A DNA stretch of 64,000 nt. Origin: Thermoplasmata archaeon. GTDB lineage: Archaea; Thermoplasmatota; Thermoplasmata; Halarchaeoplasmatales; Halarchaeoplasmataceae. The stretch covers positions 62,001-126,000 of the forward strand of contig PWHR01000041.1 in the NCBI GenBank assembly GCA_003554965.1, written 5' to 3'. This document shows positions 1-9,749 of this stretch, piece by piece (within the stretch, counting starts at the first letter, position 1; the number at the start of each line of letters is the position of its first letter). Below the pieces are notes generated by a model that saw only the letters and a list, made by a program, of their open reading frames with translations, did not search any database and was not told the DNA's origin. The position numbers were made by a program, and so were the translations under genes.

Positions 1-246
1 GAGGAAAGGGCTAAAGAGCTGGTGAAGAAGGCAAGAGAGGAAGCCCAGCAGCAGAAAGAGGATGATCTTTTTTCACTGAGGAAGGAGCTGGAAGAGAAGA
101 GGAAAAAAGCGAAAAAAGAGGCAGAAAAAGAGGCTGAGAGGGTCAAAGAAGAGAGTGAAAAAGAAGTAGAGAGAATAAAAAGATCGACTGAAGAAGATAT
201 ATCTGAAGCTGTAGACCACGTCATAAAAAGATCGATGGAGGTATGA
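1..246 (+). CDS. atpH: A-type ATP synthase subunit H, C-terminal part (5' end outside window)
   Basis: The frame is open from base 1, so the N-terminus lies outside the window; 81 residues are visible. They are almost entirely Lys/Glu/Arg with heptad spacing, a long charged coiled coil. That is typical of subunit H (EG stalk partner), which pairs with subunit E to form the peripheral stalk of the archaeal ATP synthase. The assignment rests mainly on position: it is directly upstream of subunit I, as in canonical archaeal H-I-K-E-C-F-A-B operons. The stop at 244-246 lies one base before the GTG start of atpI, and GGAGGT at 237-242 near the end of this gene is the ribosome site for atpI. A coiled coil alone is not diagnostic. 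Confidence 0.8.
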   Translation, partial: EERAKELVKKAREEAQQQKEDDLFSLRKELEEKRKKAKKEAEKEAERVKEESEKEVERIKRSTEEDISEAVDHVIKRSMEV

Positions 247-247
247 A

Positions 248-2428
248 GTGGTGTTATTTCCGGAGAGGATGAAGGACCTCACCGTGATGGTGTATGAAGA
301 TCACGTGGAAGATGTGATCGAAGTGCTCCATGAAAGAGGTGTTACTGAGATAAGCGATATCGATAGAGATGCCGAAGTTAAAGAACTGGTTGAACCTGTA
401 GGCATCTCGGAATCTCTCGGAGAACTGACCGATTACGATATCAAATTGTCATCCATATTAGATATATTCGAAAGATTGGAGACTGAGAAAAGCGTAGTGA
501 AAGAATTTATCTTTCCGGAAGAAAAGAAAAAAGTTAAGAGAAGAAAAAAAGATTTAGAATTTCTTACAGAAGAAATAGATAGAAAGTTAGAAAAGAGTGG
601 GGAGAAGATCCTTAAGCTCGATGAACGATTGACAGATATAGATAAAAAAGTAGACGAACTCGAACAGTTGAGAAAGGATCTTGAACTGATCTCATTTTTG
701 GATCTAGACCTTTCCCATATCGGTGAATCGAATTTCACCGTGACCAGGTTAGGTGTCACTGAGGACCCCACTTTGTTCCGAGAACGCATCAAAGAGATCG
801 ACGCTTATTTCTATGAGATCGAGAAAGCTAGGAGGGAGGAAGAAGATAAGTACATCGTAGTGGCATCTGGATCCATCCAAGATCGTGCTGAATTCGAATC
901 CATACTGAGACAGAGTGATGTGCGTCCGTTGAGTTTAGAAGGTTTGGAAGGAACTCCGCAAAAAGCATTGAAAAACCTTTCTTCAAAGATCGAAAGTCTG
1001 AAATCATCAAGAGAGGACATACTAAAAAAATTGAAGGCTCTAAAGAATGAAGAAGAGAAAGAATACCGGGCTTTAAAAGAGGAACTAGATATACTCAGAG
1101 AAAAGAAAGAGGTGATCCAGAATTTTGGAAACACTGAGTCCACAACGGTACTTAAAGGTTGGACTCCTAAAGATGAAGTGGAGAAGGTGAGAGAACTGGT
1201 CGAGAGAATCACGGAGGGCCATGCGGAAGTCATCGCTAAAGATCCTGAAGATCCCGACGAGGTGCCCTGCAAGCTGAACAATCCAAATTTCATAGAGCCT
1301 TATGAAATGTTGACCCATATGTTCGCTCCTCCAAGGTACGATGAGATAGATCCTACTTTTATACTCGCTCCCGCCTTCGTGATATTTTTCGGGATCATGT
1401 TGGGAGACGCAATATATGGCATTCTTATCATACTTACATCAGTTATCCTACTGAGAGGCATCGGAAAGATCGAGAAGGGTATCAGGAATTTCTCTTATGT
1501 CTTATTAGGGACCGGTTTGAGTACTTTTATATTTGGTATACTGCAGGGCGGCTATCTTGGCCCAGCACAGGATACCCATACCAATCTGTTCGGCAGGATA
1601 GGATTGGACTTCATCAATGATATGGCGGTGTTAGAGACTTTAGAGGGCGAAGGACCTCTTGTATTGCTCATTATCTCGCTCCTCATAGGGCTCTTCTATC
1701 TCAACACCGGCTTCTTATTGCAATTCATAAAATACTTCAAAGATAAGAATTACAGGGCCATACTCAAGGATAACGTCTCCTGGTGGACTCTGCAGCCTGG
1801 AGGTTTCATCCTGATCTCGGGTCAGCTTTTTGGCTGGTGGGATTTTTCCAGTGAAACGTACATGATAGCATGGGGACTCACCGGCGTCGGTTTGCTGCTG
1901 ATGGTCTTAAGAGCGAAAGGTCTGTCGTTCTTCGAGCTGACCGGATTCTTGGGAGACTTCCTCTCCTTTTCTAGGATCCTGGCATTGGGCCTCGCTACCT
2001 CCGGTATCGCGTTGACCGTGAACGTACTAGCAGACCTGGTCGCAGGAGCATCGATAAATCTTCCGATAGCGATCGTTATACTGCTTGTGGGTGGTATTTT
2101 GAGCGGGAAGGGGATAAAAGATTTCAGCCGATTGGAGATCACCATAGGCTTGTTGGTTGTTGTTCTAGGTGTGGTGAGTTTTGTGGCCTATACAGGAGTT
2201 ATCGATCCAAGGACTCCTTTCTATTTCTTCGGCTTCGTGGTCGCGGTCATAGGCCACCTAGGTAATGCGGTATTACAAGCACTTGGAGCCTTCGTACACT
2301 CTTTGAGGCTTCAGTATGTAGAATTTTTCGGCACATTTTACGAAGGCGGCGGGGCTGAATACACGCCTTTTGAAGCGGAAAGAGAATTTACTGAGTTGAG
2401 TAGAAATAAGAAAGAGGTGAAAAGATGA
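248..2428 (+). CDS. atpI: A-type ATP synthase subunit I (stator membrane subunit a)
   Basis: 726 residues, normal for the V/A-type a/I family. Residues 1 to about 370 are a soluble arm with coiled coils that contacts the peripheral stalks. The rest is a polytopic membrane domain forming the ion half-channels. The essential Arg sits in the motif SRILALGLA at about residue 576. The C-terminal family motif ALGAFVHSLRLQYVEFF is present, followed by YEGGG. Start: two GTG codons (248, 251) follow GGAGGT by 5-8 bases, and the N-terminus FPERMKDLTV fits the family. The end overlaps atpK by four bases (ATGA), indicating translational coupling. Confidence 0.97.
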   Translation: MVLFPERMKDLTVMVYEDHVEDVIEVLHERGVTEISDIDRDAEVKELVEPVGISESLGELTDYDIKLSSILDIFERLETEKSVVKEFIFPEEKKKVKRRKKDLEFLTEEIDRKLEKSGEKILKLDERLTDIDKKVDELEQLRKDLELISFLDLDLSHIGESNFTVTRLGVTEDPTLFRERIKEIDAYFYEIEKARREEEDKYIVVASGSIQDRAEFESILRQSDVRPLSLEGLEGTPQKALKNLSSKIESLKSSREDILKKLKALKNEEEKEYRALKEELDILREKKEVIQNFGNTESTTVLKGWTPKDEVEKVRELVERITEGHAEVIAKDPEDPDEVPCKLNNPNFIEPYEMLTHMFAPPRYDEIDPTFILAPAFVIFFGIMLGDAIYGILIILTSVILLRGIGKIEKGIRNFSYVLLGTGLSTFIFGILQGGYLGPAQDTHTNLFGRIGLDFINDMAVLETLEGEGPLVLLIISLLIGLFYLNTGFLLQFIKYFKDKNYRAILKDNVSWWTLQPGGFILISGQLFGWWDFSSETYMIAWGLTGVGLLLMVLRAKGLSFFELTGFLGDFLSFSRILALGLATSGIALTVNVLADLVAGASINLPIAIVILLVGGILSGKGIKDFSRLEITIGLLVVVLGVVSFVAYTGVIDPRTPFYFFGFVVAVIGHLGNAVLQALGAFVHSLRLQYVEFFGTFYEGGGAEYTPFEAEREFTELSRNKKEVKR

Positions 2429-4338
2429 GAATATTGAAAAGTAAGTTAGAGTCAAAAGTCATGGTCTCGATAGTTGTTTTAGCTATAACCCTCCTTGTAT
2501 TTGGAGCAGCACCAGTTTTGGGTTCAACAGACGAAGATATAGATCCCGAAGGAAGGGTGGATATCCTTGTCTATGATAGAACCGAGGAAGAATATAGAGA
2601 TGAAGGCGAATACATAAAAAGATACATGGAGGATGAAGAAGGAGTAGAGATCGGTTTTTCTTTTAGAACCAATATCGAAGATTTAGATAATATTACATGG
2701 GACTTTGGGGATGGAACCGTAGAGGAAGATTTATTTTATGTTAACCACACGTATGAGGAAGAAGGCATATACAACGTTACTTTGACTGTGGAAGACACTC
2801 AAAAAGAAAGTATCCATCAGGATCATCTCGAAGTTGAAATAGAGAAAGATGAGAGAGGTACATTCCTTACCGCTATAGGTGCCGGTTTGGCTGTCGGCAT
2901 AGCAGGTATGGGAGCCGGTATCGGTGTGGGTATCGCCGGAGCCGCCGGAGCAGGCACGATAGCGGAAAAACCCGACAAGTTCGGAAAGTGTCTAGTTTTC
3001 CAGGCACTGCCGCAGACCCAGGCCATCTATGGGCTGCTCATAGCGGTTCTTCTTCTACTTTTCACAGGGGTTATAGGAGGAGAGGGATTTGTTCCATTGA
3101 ATGTTGGTATAGCCTCTTTGGGGGTCGGTCTAGCTGTTGGAATTGCCGGTCTTTCTGCTATCGGGCAAGGCATAGCAGCATCTGGGAGTATCGCTAGCTA
3201 CAGTGAAAAAGAAGAGCTGTTCGGAAAGGGTATGGTCTTTTCAGTTTTACCTGAAACCCAGGCTATCTATGGTCTCCTAGTCGGTATACTTATAATGGTC
3301 TTCACAGGACTCCTTGGTGCCGAGATCCTACCTGAACTATTGGGAGAAAAAGGGATGGGCTTGGCATTGATCACCATCGGAGGAGGGTTAGCCGTAGGTG
3401 TTGCAGGTCTTTCTGGAATAGGTCAAGGTATAGCTTCTGGAGCCGGGATTGGAAGTGTTGCTGAGAATGAAGACCTTTTTGGAAAAGGTATGGTATTTTC
3501 AGTTCTCCCAGAGACTCAGGCTATCTATGGTCTACTGATAGCCATCTTACTGATGGTTTTCTCCGGTCTTCTCGGAGGAGATATAATAGATGCTATGGCA
3601 GGAACGTCTGGTTTCAGTTTAGGTCTGATCGGTATAGGTGCAGGTTTGGCCGTAGGCATAGCAGGTCTTTCTGGAATAGGACAGGGCATAGCAGCCGCTA
3701 GTGGCATAGGAAGTGTTGCTGAGAATGAAGATGTGTTCGGTCGAGGGATGGTCTTTTCAGTCTTACCTGAAACACAGGCCATCTATGGTATGCTTATAGC
3801 TATTTTACTTATGATATTCAGCGGATTATTGGGGGAAGCAGCATTGGTCGACGAGTCTGCAGAGATACAGATGTTCTTAGGACTCGTCGGTATAGGTGCT
3901 GGATTAGCCGTAGGGATCGCCGGTCTTTCAGGAATAGGACAAGGTATTGCAGCAGGCAGTGGAATAGCTACTGTTGCGGAAGATGAAGGTATGTTTGGAA
4001 GAGGTATGGTCTTTTCAGTCTTGCCTGAAACACAGGCCATCTATGGTATGTTGATATCCATATTGTTGATGGTATTCAGCGGGTTACTGGGCGATGTGTA
4101 TCCAGAAGGTGCTGGAGTTCAGATGGGTATCGCGGCCGTCGGTGCGGGCTTGGCGATAGGAATAGCTGGTGTCTCCGGTGTCGGTCAAGGTATCACTTCA
4201 GGTTCGGCCATCGCGGCGGTTTCGAAGAGAGAAGAGACATTCGGCAAAGGTATGATATTCAGTGTGATGTCAGAGACCTTCGCTATATTTGGTTTGCTTA
4301 TTGCTATATTCATAATCGTCTTCCTAGGGTTCATGTAA
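2425..4338 (+). CDS. atpK: ATP synthase rotor subunit K (c) with N-terminal PKD domain and six fused hairpins
   Basis: 637 residues against roughly 70-160 for a normal c subunit. Residues 1-33 look like a signal peptide (hydrophobic core, GAAPVLGS end). Residues about 60-140 are a PKD beta-sandwich (WDFGDG at 92-97, HTY at 108-110, YNVTLTV at 116-122). Six two-helix proteolipid hairpins follow, about 12 membrane helices. The ion-binding carboxylate is Glu277, 363, 449, 535 and 617 in hairpins 2-6, but Gln197 in hairpin 1. Hairpins 2-6 also have Gln in GxGQG on the first helix (e.g. Gln248) and E-T on the second, the usual Na+-type ligand set; hairpin 1 lacks both. Hairpins 2-5 are near-identical over long stretches, indicating recent internal duplication. 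Fused c hairpins with some missing carboxylates are known in methanogens. I know of no PKD fusion. Confidence 0.95.
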   Translation: MRILKSKLESKVMVSIVVLAITLLVFGAAPVLGSTDEDIDPEGRVDILVYDRTEEEYRDEGEYIKRYMEDEEGVEIGFSFRTNIEDLDNITWDFGDGTVEEDLFYVNHTYEEEGIYNVTLTVEDTQKESIHQDHLEVEIEKDERGTFLTAIGAGLAVGIAGMGAGIGVGIAGAAGAGTIAEKPDKFGKCLVFQALPQTQAIYGLLIAVLLLLFTGVIGGEGFVPLNVGIASLGVGLAVGIAGLSAIGQGIAASGSIASYSEKEELFGKGMVFSVLPETQAIYGLLVGILIMVFTGLLGAEILPELLGEKGMGLALITIGGGLAVGVAGLSGIGQGIASGAGIGSVAENEDLFGKGMVFSVLPETQAIYGLLIAILLMVFSGLLGGDIIDAMAGTSGFSLGLIGIGAGLAVGIAGLSGIGQGIAAASGIGSVAENEDVFGRGMVFSVLPETQAIYGMLIAILLMIFSGLLGEAALVDESAEIQMFLGLVGIGAGLAVGIAGLSGIGQGIAAGSGIATVAEDEGMFGRGMVFSVLPETQAIYGMLISILLMVFSGLLGDVYPEGAGVQMGIAAVGAGLAIGIAGVSGVGQGITSGSAIAAVSKREETFGKGMIFSVMSETFAIFGLLIAIFIIVFLGFM

Positions 4339-4355
4339 AGATGTGAGGTAAAAAT

Positions 4356-4934
4356 ATGCCGATGAAAAAAATAATAGAGAGGATCAACGAAGTCACGCAG
4401 AATAAAGTTGAGAATGTGATGGAGAGGGGGAGAAAAAAGGCGGAGGAGATCGAAGAAGAGGTCGAAAAGGAAAAACAGAGAAGATTGGATGAGCTGGAAA
4501 AGGAGAAGAACAGAGAGATACAGACGATGAAGAACAGGATCATCTCTCAGGCCAAGCTGGAAGCGAAGAAAAAAAAGCTGAAAGTGAGAGAGGAGATGAT
4601 AGAAGAAGTTTTCAACAGGGCTAAAGAAGAGCTAGATTCTAAACAGCCGGGAGAATACAAGGGTTACTTGAAACAATCTATCGATGAAGCCAACAAGCTC
4701 TTGGAAGGAAAAATCAAAATCAGATGTGAAAAGAAGGCTGAAAAGTTAGTGCAAAAATTGGTAGGAGAAATCGATCCTGAAATGGATGTAGAAGCGGATC
4801 TGAAAACTATAGGTGGTATAAAAGCCATCTCCGAAAAAGGCTCGACCATGGACTTGACTTTTGAAGCGAATCTAGAGAGGAGAAAAAAGGAACTTCGAAA
4901 AGAGATATCCGATATATTATTTGAGGAGGACTGA
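4356..4934 (+). CDS. atpE: A-type ATP synthase subunit E (peripheral stalk)
   Basis: 192 residues, the family length. Residues 1-100 are a highly charged helix that pairs with subunit H in the EH peripheral stalk. The C-terminal globular part carries the family-like segment around DLKTIGGIKAIS and caps the catalytic head. GAGGT lies just before the first ATG; a second in-frame ATG at 4362 is an alternative start. It lies between K and C as in other archaeal operons. The product is cytoplasmic and attached to the stator. Confidence 0.93.
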   Translation: MPMKKIIERINEVTQNKVENVMERGRKKAEEIEEEVEKEKQRRLDELEKEKNREIQTMKNRIISQAKLEAKKKKLKVREEMIEEVFNRAKEELDSKQPGEYKGYLKQSIDEANKLLEGKIKIRCEKKAEKLVQKLVGEIDPEMDVEADLKTIGGIKAISEKGSTMDLTFEANLERRKKELRKEISDILFEED

Positions 4935-4937
4935 GCT

Positions 4938-6071
4938 TTGTTAGATAGTTTGATAGACACACTTGGACTACCGACGTTCGTCTTGATCATCGTTGGAGTC
5001 TCACTTCTGATAGTAGTTATCCTGTTGATGAGCTATTTCAAAGTACTGATCTCCATCACAAATTTCACTTTTCCTAATGCAAAGATAAGAGCCATGGGGA
5101 ATCCCTTCGTAAAAGAGGAAAAACTCAAAACGCTTGCGGAAAGCGGCAGCATAAATGAAGTCTACGCCAAGATTAGAGAAGAAAATTACGATCTTCCTAA
5201 AGAAGAAACAGATGACCTCCGAACGGTTGAAAGGAAATTGGAAGAGAACATCGTAGAATCGATCAAAAAGACCGCGATGTCAGTACCCACTACATTCAAA
5301 CCATTCGTCAATACCTGGTTGATGAAATATGATCTTAAGATGGTGAAAAGAGCATTGAAGGCGATGTTCAGAGAAAATGGGAAGGAAGAATTAGATGAAA
5401 GGATGATCCCGGTGAGGATAATAAATGAAGACAAGATAGAGGAGATGAAGTCTGCTAGGAATGTTCAGGAATTGATAGCTATCCTTAAGGAGACGGAGTT
5501 TGAGGAAGCGCTGAAAGGGAAAGAGAGAGTTGAAGACTTTTATGAGTTTGATGTTAGTTTAGATAGGTATCTTTTTGAAAAGATCAAGAAAGAAGTGAAC
5601 AAGATCGAAGGAGAAGAAAGATCGACCGTTAGATATTTCTTTGGTAAGTACACCGATATAATTAACCTAAAGATGGTGATAAGAGGGTTGAGAGAGGACG
5701 TAGATGAAGAGACCCTTAAAGATTCTCTGCTCCCTTCCGGCAGGGAATTGGAAGACTGGAAACTGGATAATATGGTAGAAGCTAGTAGCCTGGAAGAAGC
5801 CCTGATAGAGCTTGAAGGGACTTCTTACGATGGTTTGAAGGAGGCGAAGGCTTCCATGTCTTACTTTGAACTAGAAAAGAGATTGGATGAAAAGCTTTTA
5901 AAGGTGGTCTCAGAGATATACAGCCAAGATATATTGACGGTAGGTCCTCTCCTGAAGTATTTGATCGCCAAAGAGATCGAATTGAGAAATCTTAAAGTAC
6001 TGATAAGAGGGGTCAAAGAGGGGTTGAGTGCGGAAAAAATAACGGATCTTATGATAATGGAGGCCTCATGA
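4938..6071 (+). CDS. atpC: A-type ATP synthase subunit C (central-stalk socket) with N-terminal membrane segment
   Basis: 377 residues of the AC39/subunit d family, the cup joining the c ring to the central stalk. The family opening is recognisable as FPNAKIRAMG at about residues 44-53, followed by repeated helical domains with R-x-L-K-x-x-x-R-x-L-type segments (e.g. DLKMVKRALKAMF, NLKMVIRGL, NLKVLIRGV). Before this is a strongly hydrophobic stretch at residues about 12-38 that reads as a transmembrane helix, making the protein longer than the shortest family members. The start is TTG at 4938, seven bases after GAGGAGG. The stop overlaps the atpF start (ATGATG). Confidence 0.92.
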   Translation: MLDSLIDTLGLPTFVLIIVGVSLLIVVILLMSYFKVLISITNFTFPNAKIRAMGNPFVKEEKLKTLAESGSINEVYAKIREENYDLPKEETDDLRTVERKLEENIVESIKKTAMSVPTTFKPFVNTWLMKYDLKMVKRALKAMFRENGKEELDERMIPVRIINEDKIEEMKSARNVQELIAILKETEFEEALKGKERVEDFYEFDVSLDRYLFEKIKKEVNKIEGEERSTVRYFFGKYTDIINLKMVIRGLREDVDEETLKDSLLPSGRELEDWKLDNMVEASSLEEALIELEGTSYDGLKEAKASMSYFELEKRLDEKLLKVVSEIYSQDILTVGPLLKYLIAKEIELRNLKVLIRGVKEGLSAEKITDLMIMEAS

Positions 6072-6403
6072 TGAAAGTGGTTCTACTCGGGAAGAAGGAT
6101 ATGGCTGTAGGGTTTTCGTTAGCTGGACTCGATGAAGTTTACGTTCCCGAGAACGATTACCAGGCAAAGAAGAGACTCGAGAAGTGGTTGGGCACTCCCG
6201 ATATAGGAGTGATCCTGTTATCTGAAGAGATAGCTGAAGATATAAGGGAAGATCTTCAGCGGAAAAAGGAGAAGAAAGACGATGTTTATCCTCTGATCGT
6301 TGAGATACCAGATAAAGAAGGAGCTATAGAGGATAAAGAAGATCCATTGAAGGACAAGATAAAAAGAGCTGTAGGTATAGATATAACTGAAAAGGAGAAT
6401 TGA
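6068..6403 (+). CDS. atpF: A-type ATP synthase subunit F (central stalk)
   Basis: 111 residues, normal for the small Rossmann-like F subunit of the rotor shaft. The pattern is typical: a beta strand (VVLLGKKDMAVGFSLAGL), then VYVPEN, then GVILLSEEIAEDI, then VYPLIVEIPDK. Two adjacent ATG codons (6068, 6071) overlap the atpC stop. The 60 bases before atpA contain no gene but hold the strong GAGGAGG ribosome site of atpA. Confidence 0.93.
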   Translation: MMKVVLLGKKDMAVGFSLAGLDEVYVPENDYQAKKRLEKWLGTPDIGVILLSEEIAEDIREDLQRKKEKKDDVYPLIVEIPDKEGAIEDKEDPLKDKIKRAVGIDITEKEN

Positions 6404-6463
6404 TATAGATGAAAGAAAATTCATGCTCAAAATTGTTTATCTCGTTTGAGGAGGCCAGTTAGT

Positions 6464-8356
6464 ATGGTAGAAGAGATCGAAGAGAGTATAAGCAGGATGG
6501 AAGAACCGTCTGAGGAAGAAGGAGAAGGAAAGATAATACACGTTGCGGGACCGGTGGTTGAAGCCGATAATCTCAGAGGTGCGGAGATGTACGAAGTGGT
6601 CGAAGTTGGTGAAGAAGGTCTGATCGGCGAAGTCATCGAACTTGAAGAAGATGTTGCCACGATACAGGTTTACGAGGAAACAGGCGGGATCAAGCCTGGA
6701 GAGCCGGTCAAAAGGACCGGGGAACCTCTGTCTTTAGAACTCGCACCCGGTCTTATCGAACAAATCTATGACGGTATACAGCGTCCTCTAGAAGGGATCG
6801 TCGAAGAGGCGGGTGATTTCATCCGGAGAGGTGTTGACGTTTCCCCCCTAGACGAAGAAAAGGAGTGGGAATTCAAGCCTCAAGTTGAAGAAGGGGATGA
6901 AGTCGAGCACGGCGATATCTTAGGCGTGGTTGAAGAGACCACCACTGTAGACCATAAGGTCATGGTGCCTCCCGGTAAGAAAGGTGTAGTTAAAGAGATC
7001 GTTTCCATAGGTGAATACACCATAAACGATACTATAGCTGTACTTGAAAACGAAGATGGTGAGGAAGAGATAAGCATGAAGCAGCGCTGGCCCGTAAGGG
7101 TGGGAAGGCCTATAAAGGAGAAAAAGCAGCCCGGCGAGATTTTGGTTACCGGGCAGCGGGTTCTTGATACTTTCTTCCCTCTTGCAAAGGGAGGTACCGC
7201 TGCGATACCTGGGGGGTTCGGAACTGGAAAAACGGTCATCCAGCACCAATTGGCCAAATGGAGCGACGCGGACATCGTGGTTTACGTAGGATGTGGGGAG
7301 AGAGGTAACGAGATGACAGAAGTTCTGAGAGATTTTCCAGAGTTGGAAGATCCCTGGACTGGAGAGCCATTGATGAAAAGAACCGTACTCATAGCGAACA
7401 CTAGTAACATGCCCGTTGCGGCGAGAGAAGCGTCCGTATTCTCAGGTATAACGATAGCTGAATACTACAGAGATATGGGCTATAATGTTGCCCTGATGGC
7501 CGATTCAACGTCTAGATGGGCTGAGGCGTTAAGAGAGATTTCCGGCAGGCTTGAGGAGATGCCGGGAGAAGAAGGATTTCCCGCTTACCTCGCGAGCGAC
7601 TTGGCATCTTTCTACGAACGAGCCGGTATCTGTGAGCTCCACGGGAATAGAGAAGGTTCCATCTCAGTTATCGGTGCTGTGAGTCCATCTGGAGGCGATT
7701 TCTCGGAACCGGTAACACAGAACACTCTGAGGATCGTCCAGGTCTTTTGGGCTTTGGATACAGAGCTTAAAAACAGGCGGCATTTCCCTGCAGTCGACTG
7801 GCTGACCTCCTATTCTCTCTATCTAGATGAGGTCAGTGACTGGTGGGAAGAGAACGTAAATGAACACTGGAAATCGCTGAGAAGGGAAACAATGCGTTTA
7901 CTGGAAAAAGAATCCGAACTTGAAGAGATCGTTCAGTTGGTGGGACCAGATGCCCTACCTCCTTCTGATCAATTTGCTTTACAAGCTGCTAGGATAATCA
8001 GAGAGGACTTCCTGCAGCAGAACGCTTTCCATGAAGTGGACACTTTCTGCGAGCCCGAAAAGCAATTTTGGATGCTACATCTCATGATGGCTTTTTACTC
8101 TACGGGTCTTGAGGCACTCGATGAAGGAGTTACAGTAGATGAGTTGGCCAGCATGGACATATTGGAAAAGATCAGCAGGATGTCCAATTATCCTTCAGAG
8201 GAATGGGAACGGAGATTCAACAAGATAGAAATGGAGATGAACGAGGAATTCAACGAACTTGAAGAGTCACTAGAGTTATCCTCACCTGTAGACGAAGAGA
8301 GCGGAGCAGGAAAGATCTCTCTTTCAGCTGAAGAAGTATCCTTGGAGGAGGAGTGA
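6464..8356 (+). CDS. atpA: A-type ATP synthase catalytic subunit A
   Basis: 630 residues. Catalytic ATP-binding subunit of the A3B3 head. It has an N-terminal beta-barrel ([12 protein letters not shown]), the bulge domain typical of A subunits (residues about 110-190), a P-loop GGFGTGKT at about residues 250-257 and the [28 protein letters not shown] catalytic region. Start: the frame also opens at TTG 6446, but that TTG overlaps the GAGGAGG ribosome site at 6448-6454. ATG 6464, nine bases downstream, is therefore the likely start. The end has its own GGAGGAGGAG, which serves atpB. No intein is present. Confidence 0.97.
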   Translation: MVEEIEESISRMEEPSEEEGEGKIIHVAGPVVEADNLRGAEMYEVVEVGEEGLIGEVIELEEDVATIQVYEETGGIKPGEPVKRTGEPLSLELAPGLIEQIYDGIQRPLEGIVEEAGDFIRRGVDVSPLDEEKEWEFKPQVEEGDEVEHGDILGVVEETTTVDHKVMVPPGKKGVVKEIVSIGEYTINDTIAVLENEDGEEEISMKQRWPVRVGRPIKEKKQPGEILVTGQRVLDTFFPLAKGGTAAIPGGFGTGKTVIQHQLAKWSDADIVVYVGCGERGNEMTEVLRDFPELEDPWTGEPLMKRTVLIANTSNMPVAAREASVFSGITIAEYYRDMGYNVALMADSTSRWAEALREISGRLEEMPGEEGFPAYLASDLASFYERAGICELHGNREGSISVIGAVSPSGGDFSEPVTQNTLRIVQVFWALDTELKNRRHFPAVDWLTSYSLYLDEVSDWWEENVNEHWKSLRRETMRLLEKESELEEIVQLVGPDALPPSDQFALQAARIIREDFLQQNAFHEVDTFCEPEKQFWMLHLMMAFYSTGLEALDEGVTVDELASMDILEKISRMSNYPSEEWERRFNKIEMEMNEEFNELEESLELSSPVDEESGAGKISLSAEEVSLEEE

Positions 8357-8360
8357 TATA

Positions 8361-9749
8361 GTGGCGGATAAATCATCGAAAAGGACCGAATATCAGAACG
8401 TTACCGAAGTTTCAGGACCTCTCATGGTAGTCGAAGGTATCAGTGACGTAGCGTACGATGAGATAGCTAAAATCAAACTGCCTAGCGGCGAAGAAAGATT
8501 GGGACAGGTCTTGGAAGCGGAATCCAATAGAGCCGTATTGCAGGTCTTTGAAGGTACTAGGGGACTAGATACAGACGATACGAGCGTCCAGTTCACTGGA
8601 GAAGTGATGAAGTTCGGAGTTTCAGATGAACTTTTAGGTAGAGTGTTCAACGGTATAGGAGAACCGATCGATGGAAGTCCTGATATAATCCCAGACGAAA
8701 GGAGGAACATCGAAGGCAATCCGATAAACCCCTCCGCAAGAGAATATCCGAGGGAATTTATCCAGACCGGTGTCTCGACGATAGACGGAATGCTCACACT
8801 AGTCAGAGGTCAGAAACTGCCTATATTCAGCGCTTCCGGACTACCACATAACAGTGTCGCCGCTCAGATAGCAAGGCAGTCGAAAGTTCTCGGGGAAGAG
8901 GAAGAATTCGCCGTTGTCTTCTGTGCGATGGGCATAACCGCTGAGGAGGCCAACTTCTTCCAGAAGGATTTTGAAAGAACCGGAGCCTTGGAAAGATCTG
9001 TACTGTTCTTAAACCTTGCAAACGATCCCGCTATCGAAAGGATAATCATCCCCAGGATGGCACTTACCGCTGCAGAATATCTGGCCTTCGACGAGGGTAT
9101 GCAGGTACTGGTGATCCTGACCGATATGACAAATTACTGCGAGGCCTTAAGAGAGATCGCTGCCGCTAGAGAAGAGGTGCCCGGAAGAAGAGGTTATCCC
9201 GGTTACATGTACACCGATCTTGCCAGCATATACGAGAGAGCTGGAAGAATACTGGACAGGGAAGGCTCGATAACTATGATCCCCATCCTCACGATGCCGG
9301 ACGACGATATCACTCATCCTATACCAGACCTTACCGGTTACATCACCGAAGGACAGCTCGTTTTTTCGAGAGAGCTTCACAGAAAGGGTATCAGGCCACC
9401 GATAACTCCTGGTGAAAGCTTGTCAAGGCTAATGGAGGAAGGTATTGGAGAAGAAAGGACTAGAGAAGACCATTCCGACGTCAGTAATCAGCTTTATGCG
9501 GCATATGCGGAAGGTCTCGACCTAAGGGATTTAGTTGCGGTGGTAGGCGAAGAAGCATTGAGTGAGAGAGATAAGTTATATCTAGATTTCGCGGAAAAGT
9601 TCGAGGAAAGATTCATCAACCAGGGTAAAGAAGAAGACAGGAGTATAGATGGAACTTTAGATTTAGCTTGGGAACTTTTGACAAACATACCGAAAAAAGA
9701 TCTCAAGAGGATCGACGAGAAGTGGATCGGCAAGTATTATCCCGAGTGA
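8361..9749 (+). CDS. atpB: A-type ATP synthase regulatory subunit B
   Basis: 462 residues, normal. Non-catalytic nucleotide-binding subunit of the A3B3 head. The family signatures are an N-terminal [24 protein letters not shown] in place of a catalytic P-loop, and [14 protein letters not shown]. It starts at GTG 8361, about eight bases after a long GGAGGAGGAG. It is the last ATP synthase gene here: the expected atpD does not follow. The 3' end overlaps the convergent tiaS reading frame by 47 bases. Confidence 0.97.
   Translation: MADKSSKRTEYQNVTEVSGPLMVVEGISDVAYDEIAKIKLPSGEERLGQVLEAESNRAVLQVFEGTRGLDTDDTSVQFTGEVMKFGVSDELLGRVFNGIGEPIDGSPDIIPDERRNIEGNPINPSAREYPREFIQTGVSTIDGMLTLVRGQKLPIFSASGLPHNSVAAQIARQSKVLGEEEEFAVVFCAMGITAEEANFFQKDFERTGALERSVLFLNLANDPAIERIIIPRMALTAAEYLAFDEGMQVLVILTDMTNYCEALREIAAAREEVPGRRGYPGYMYTDLASIYERAGRILDREGSITMIPILTMPDDDITHPIPDLTGYITEGQLVFSRELHRKGIRPPITPGESLSRLMEEGIGEERTREDHSDVSNQLYAAYAEGLDLRDLVAVVGEEALSERDKLYLDFAEKFEERFINQGKEEDRSIDGTLDLAWELLTNIPKKDLKRIDEKWIGKYYPE

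Noticed and set aside
2425..4338. Artefactual fusion of atpK from repeat mis-assembly
   Set aside because: The hairpins differ from one another, loop lengths vary, and the frame is uninterrupted with a coupled start; mis-assembly cannot be excluded but nothing in the sequence shows it.
6446..6463. TTG start for atpA giving six extra residues
   Set aside because: The TTG overlaps the GAGGAGG ribosome site that stands nine bases before ATG 6464; the family N-terminus also fits the ATG.
9703..9749. Frameshift at the end of tiaS
   Set aside because: The final residues are unlike the family, but there is no second frame with better similarity; a simple convergent overlap explains it.
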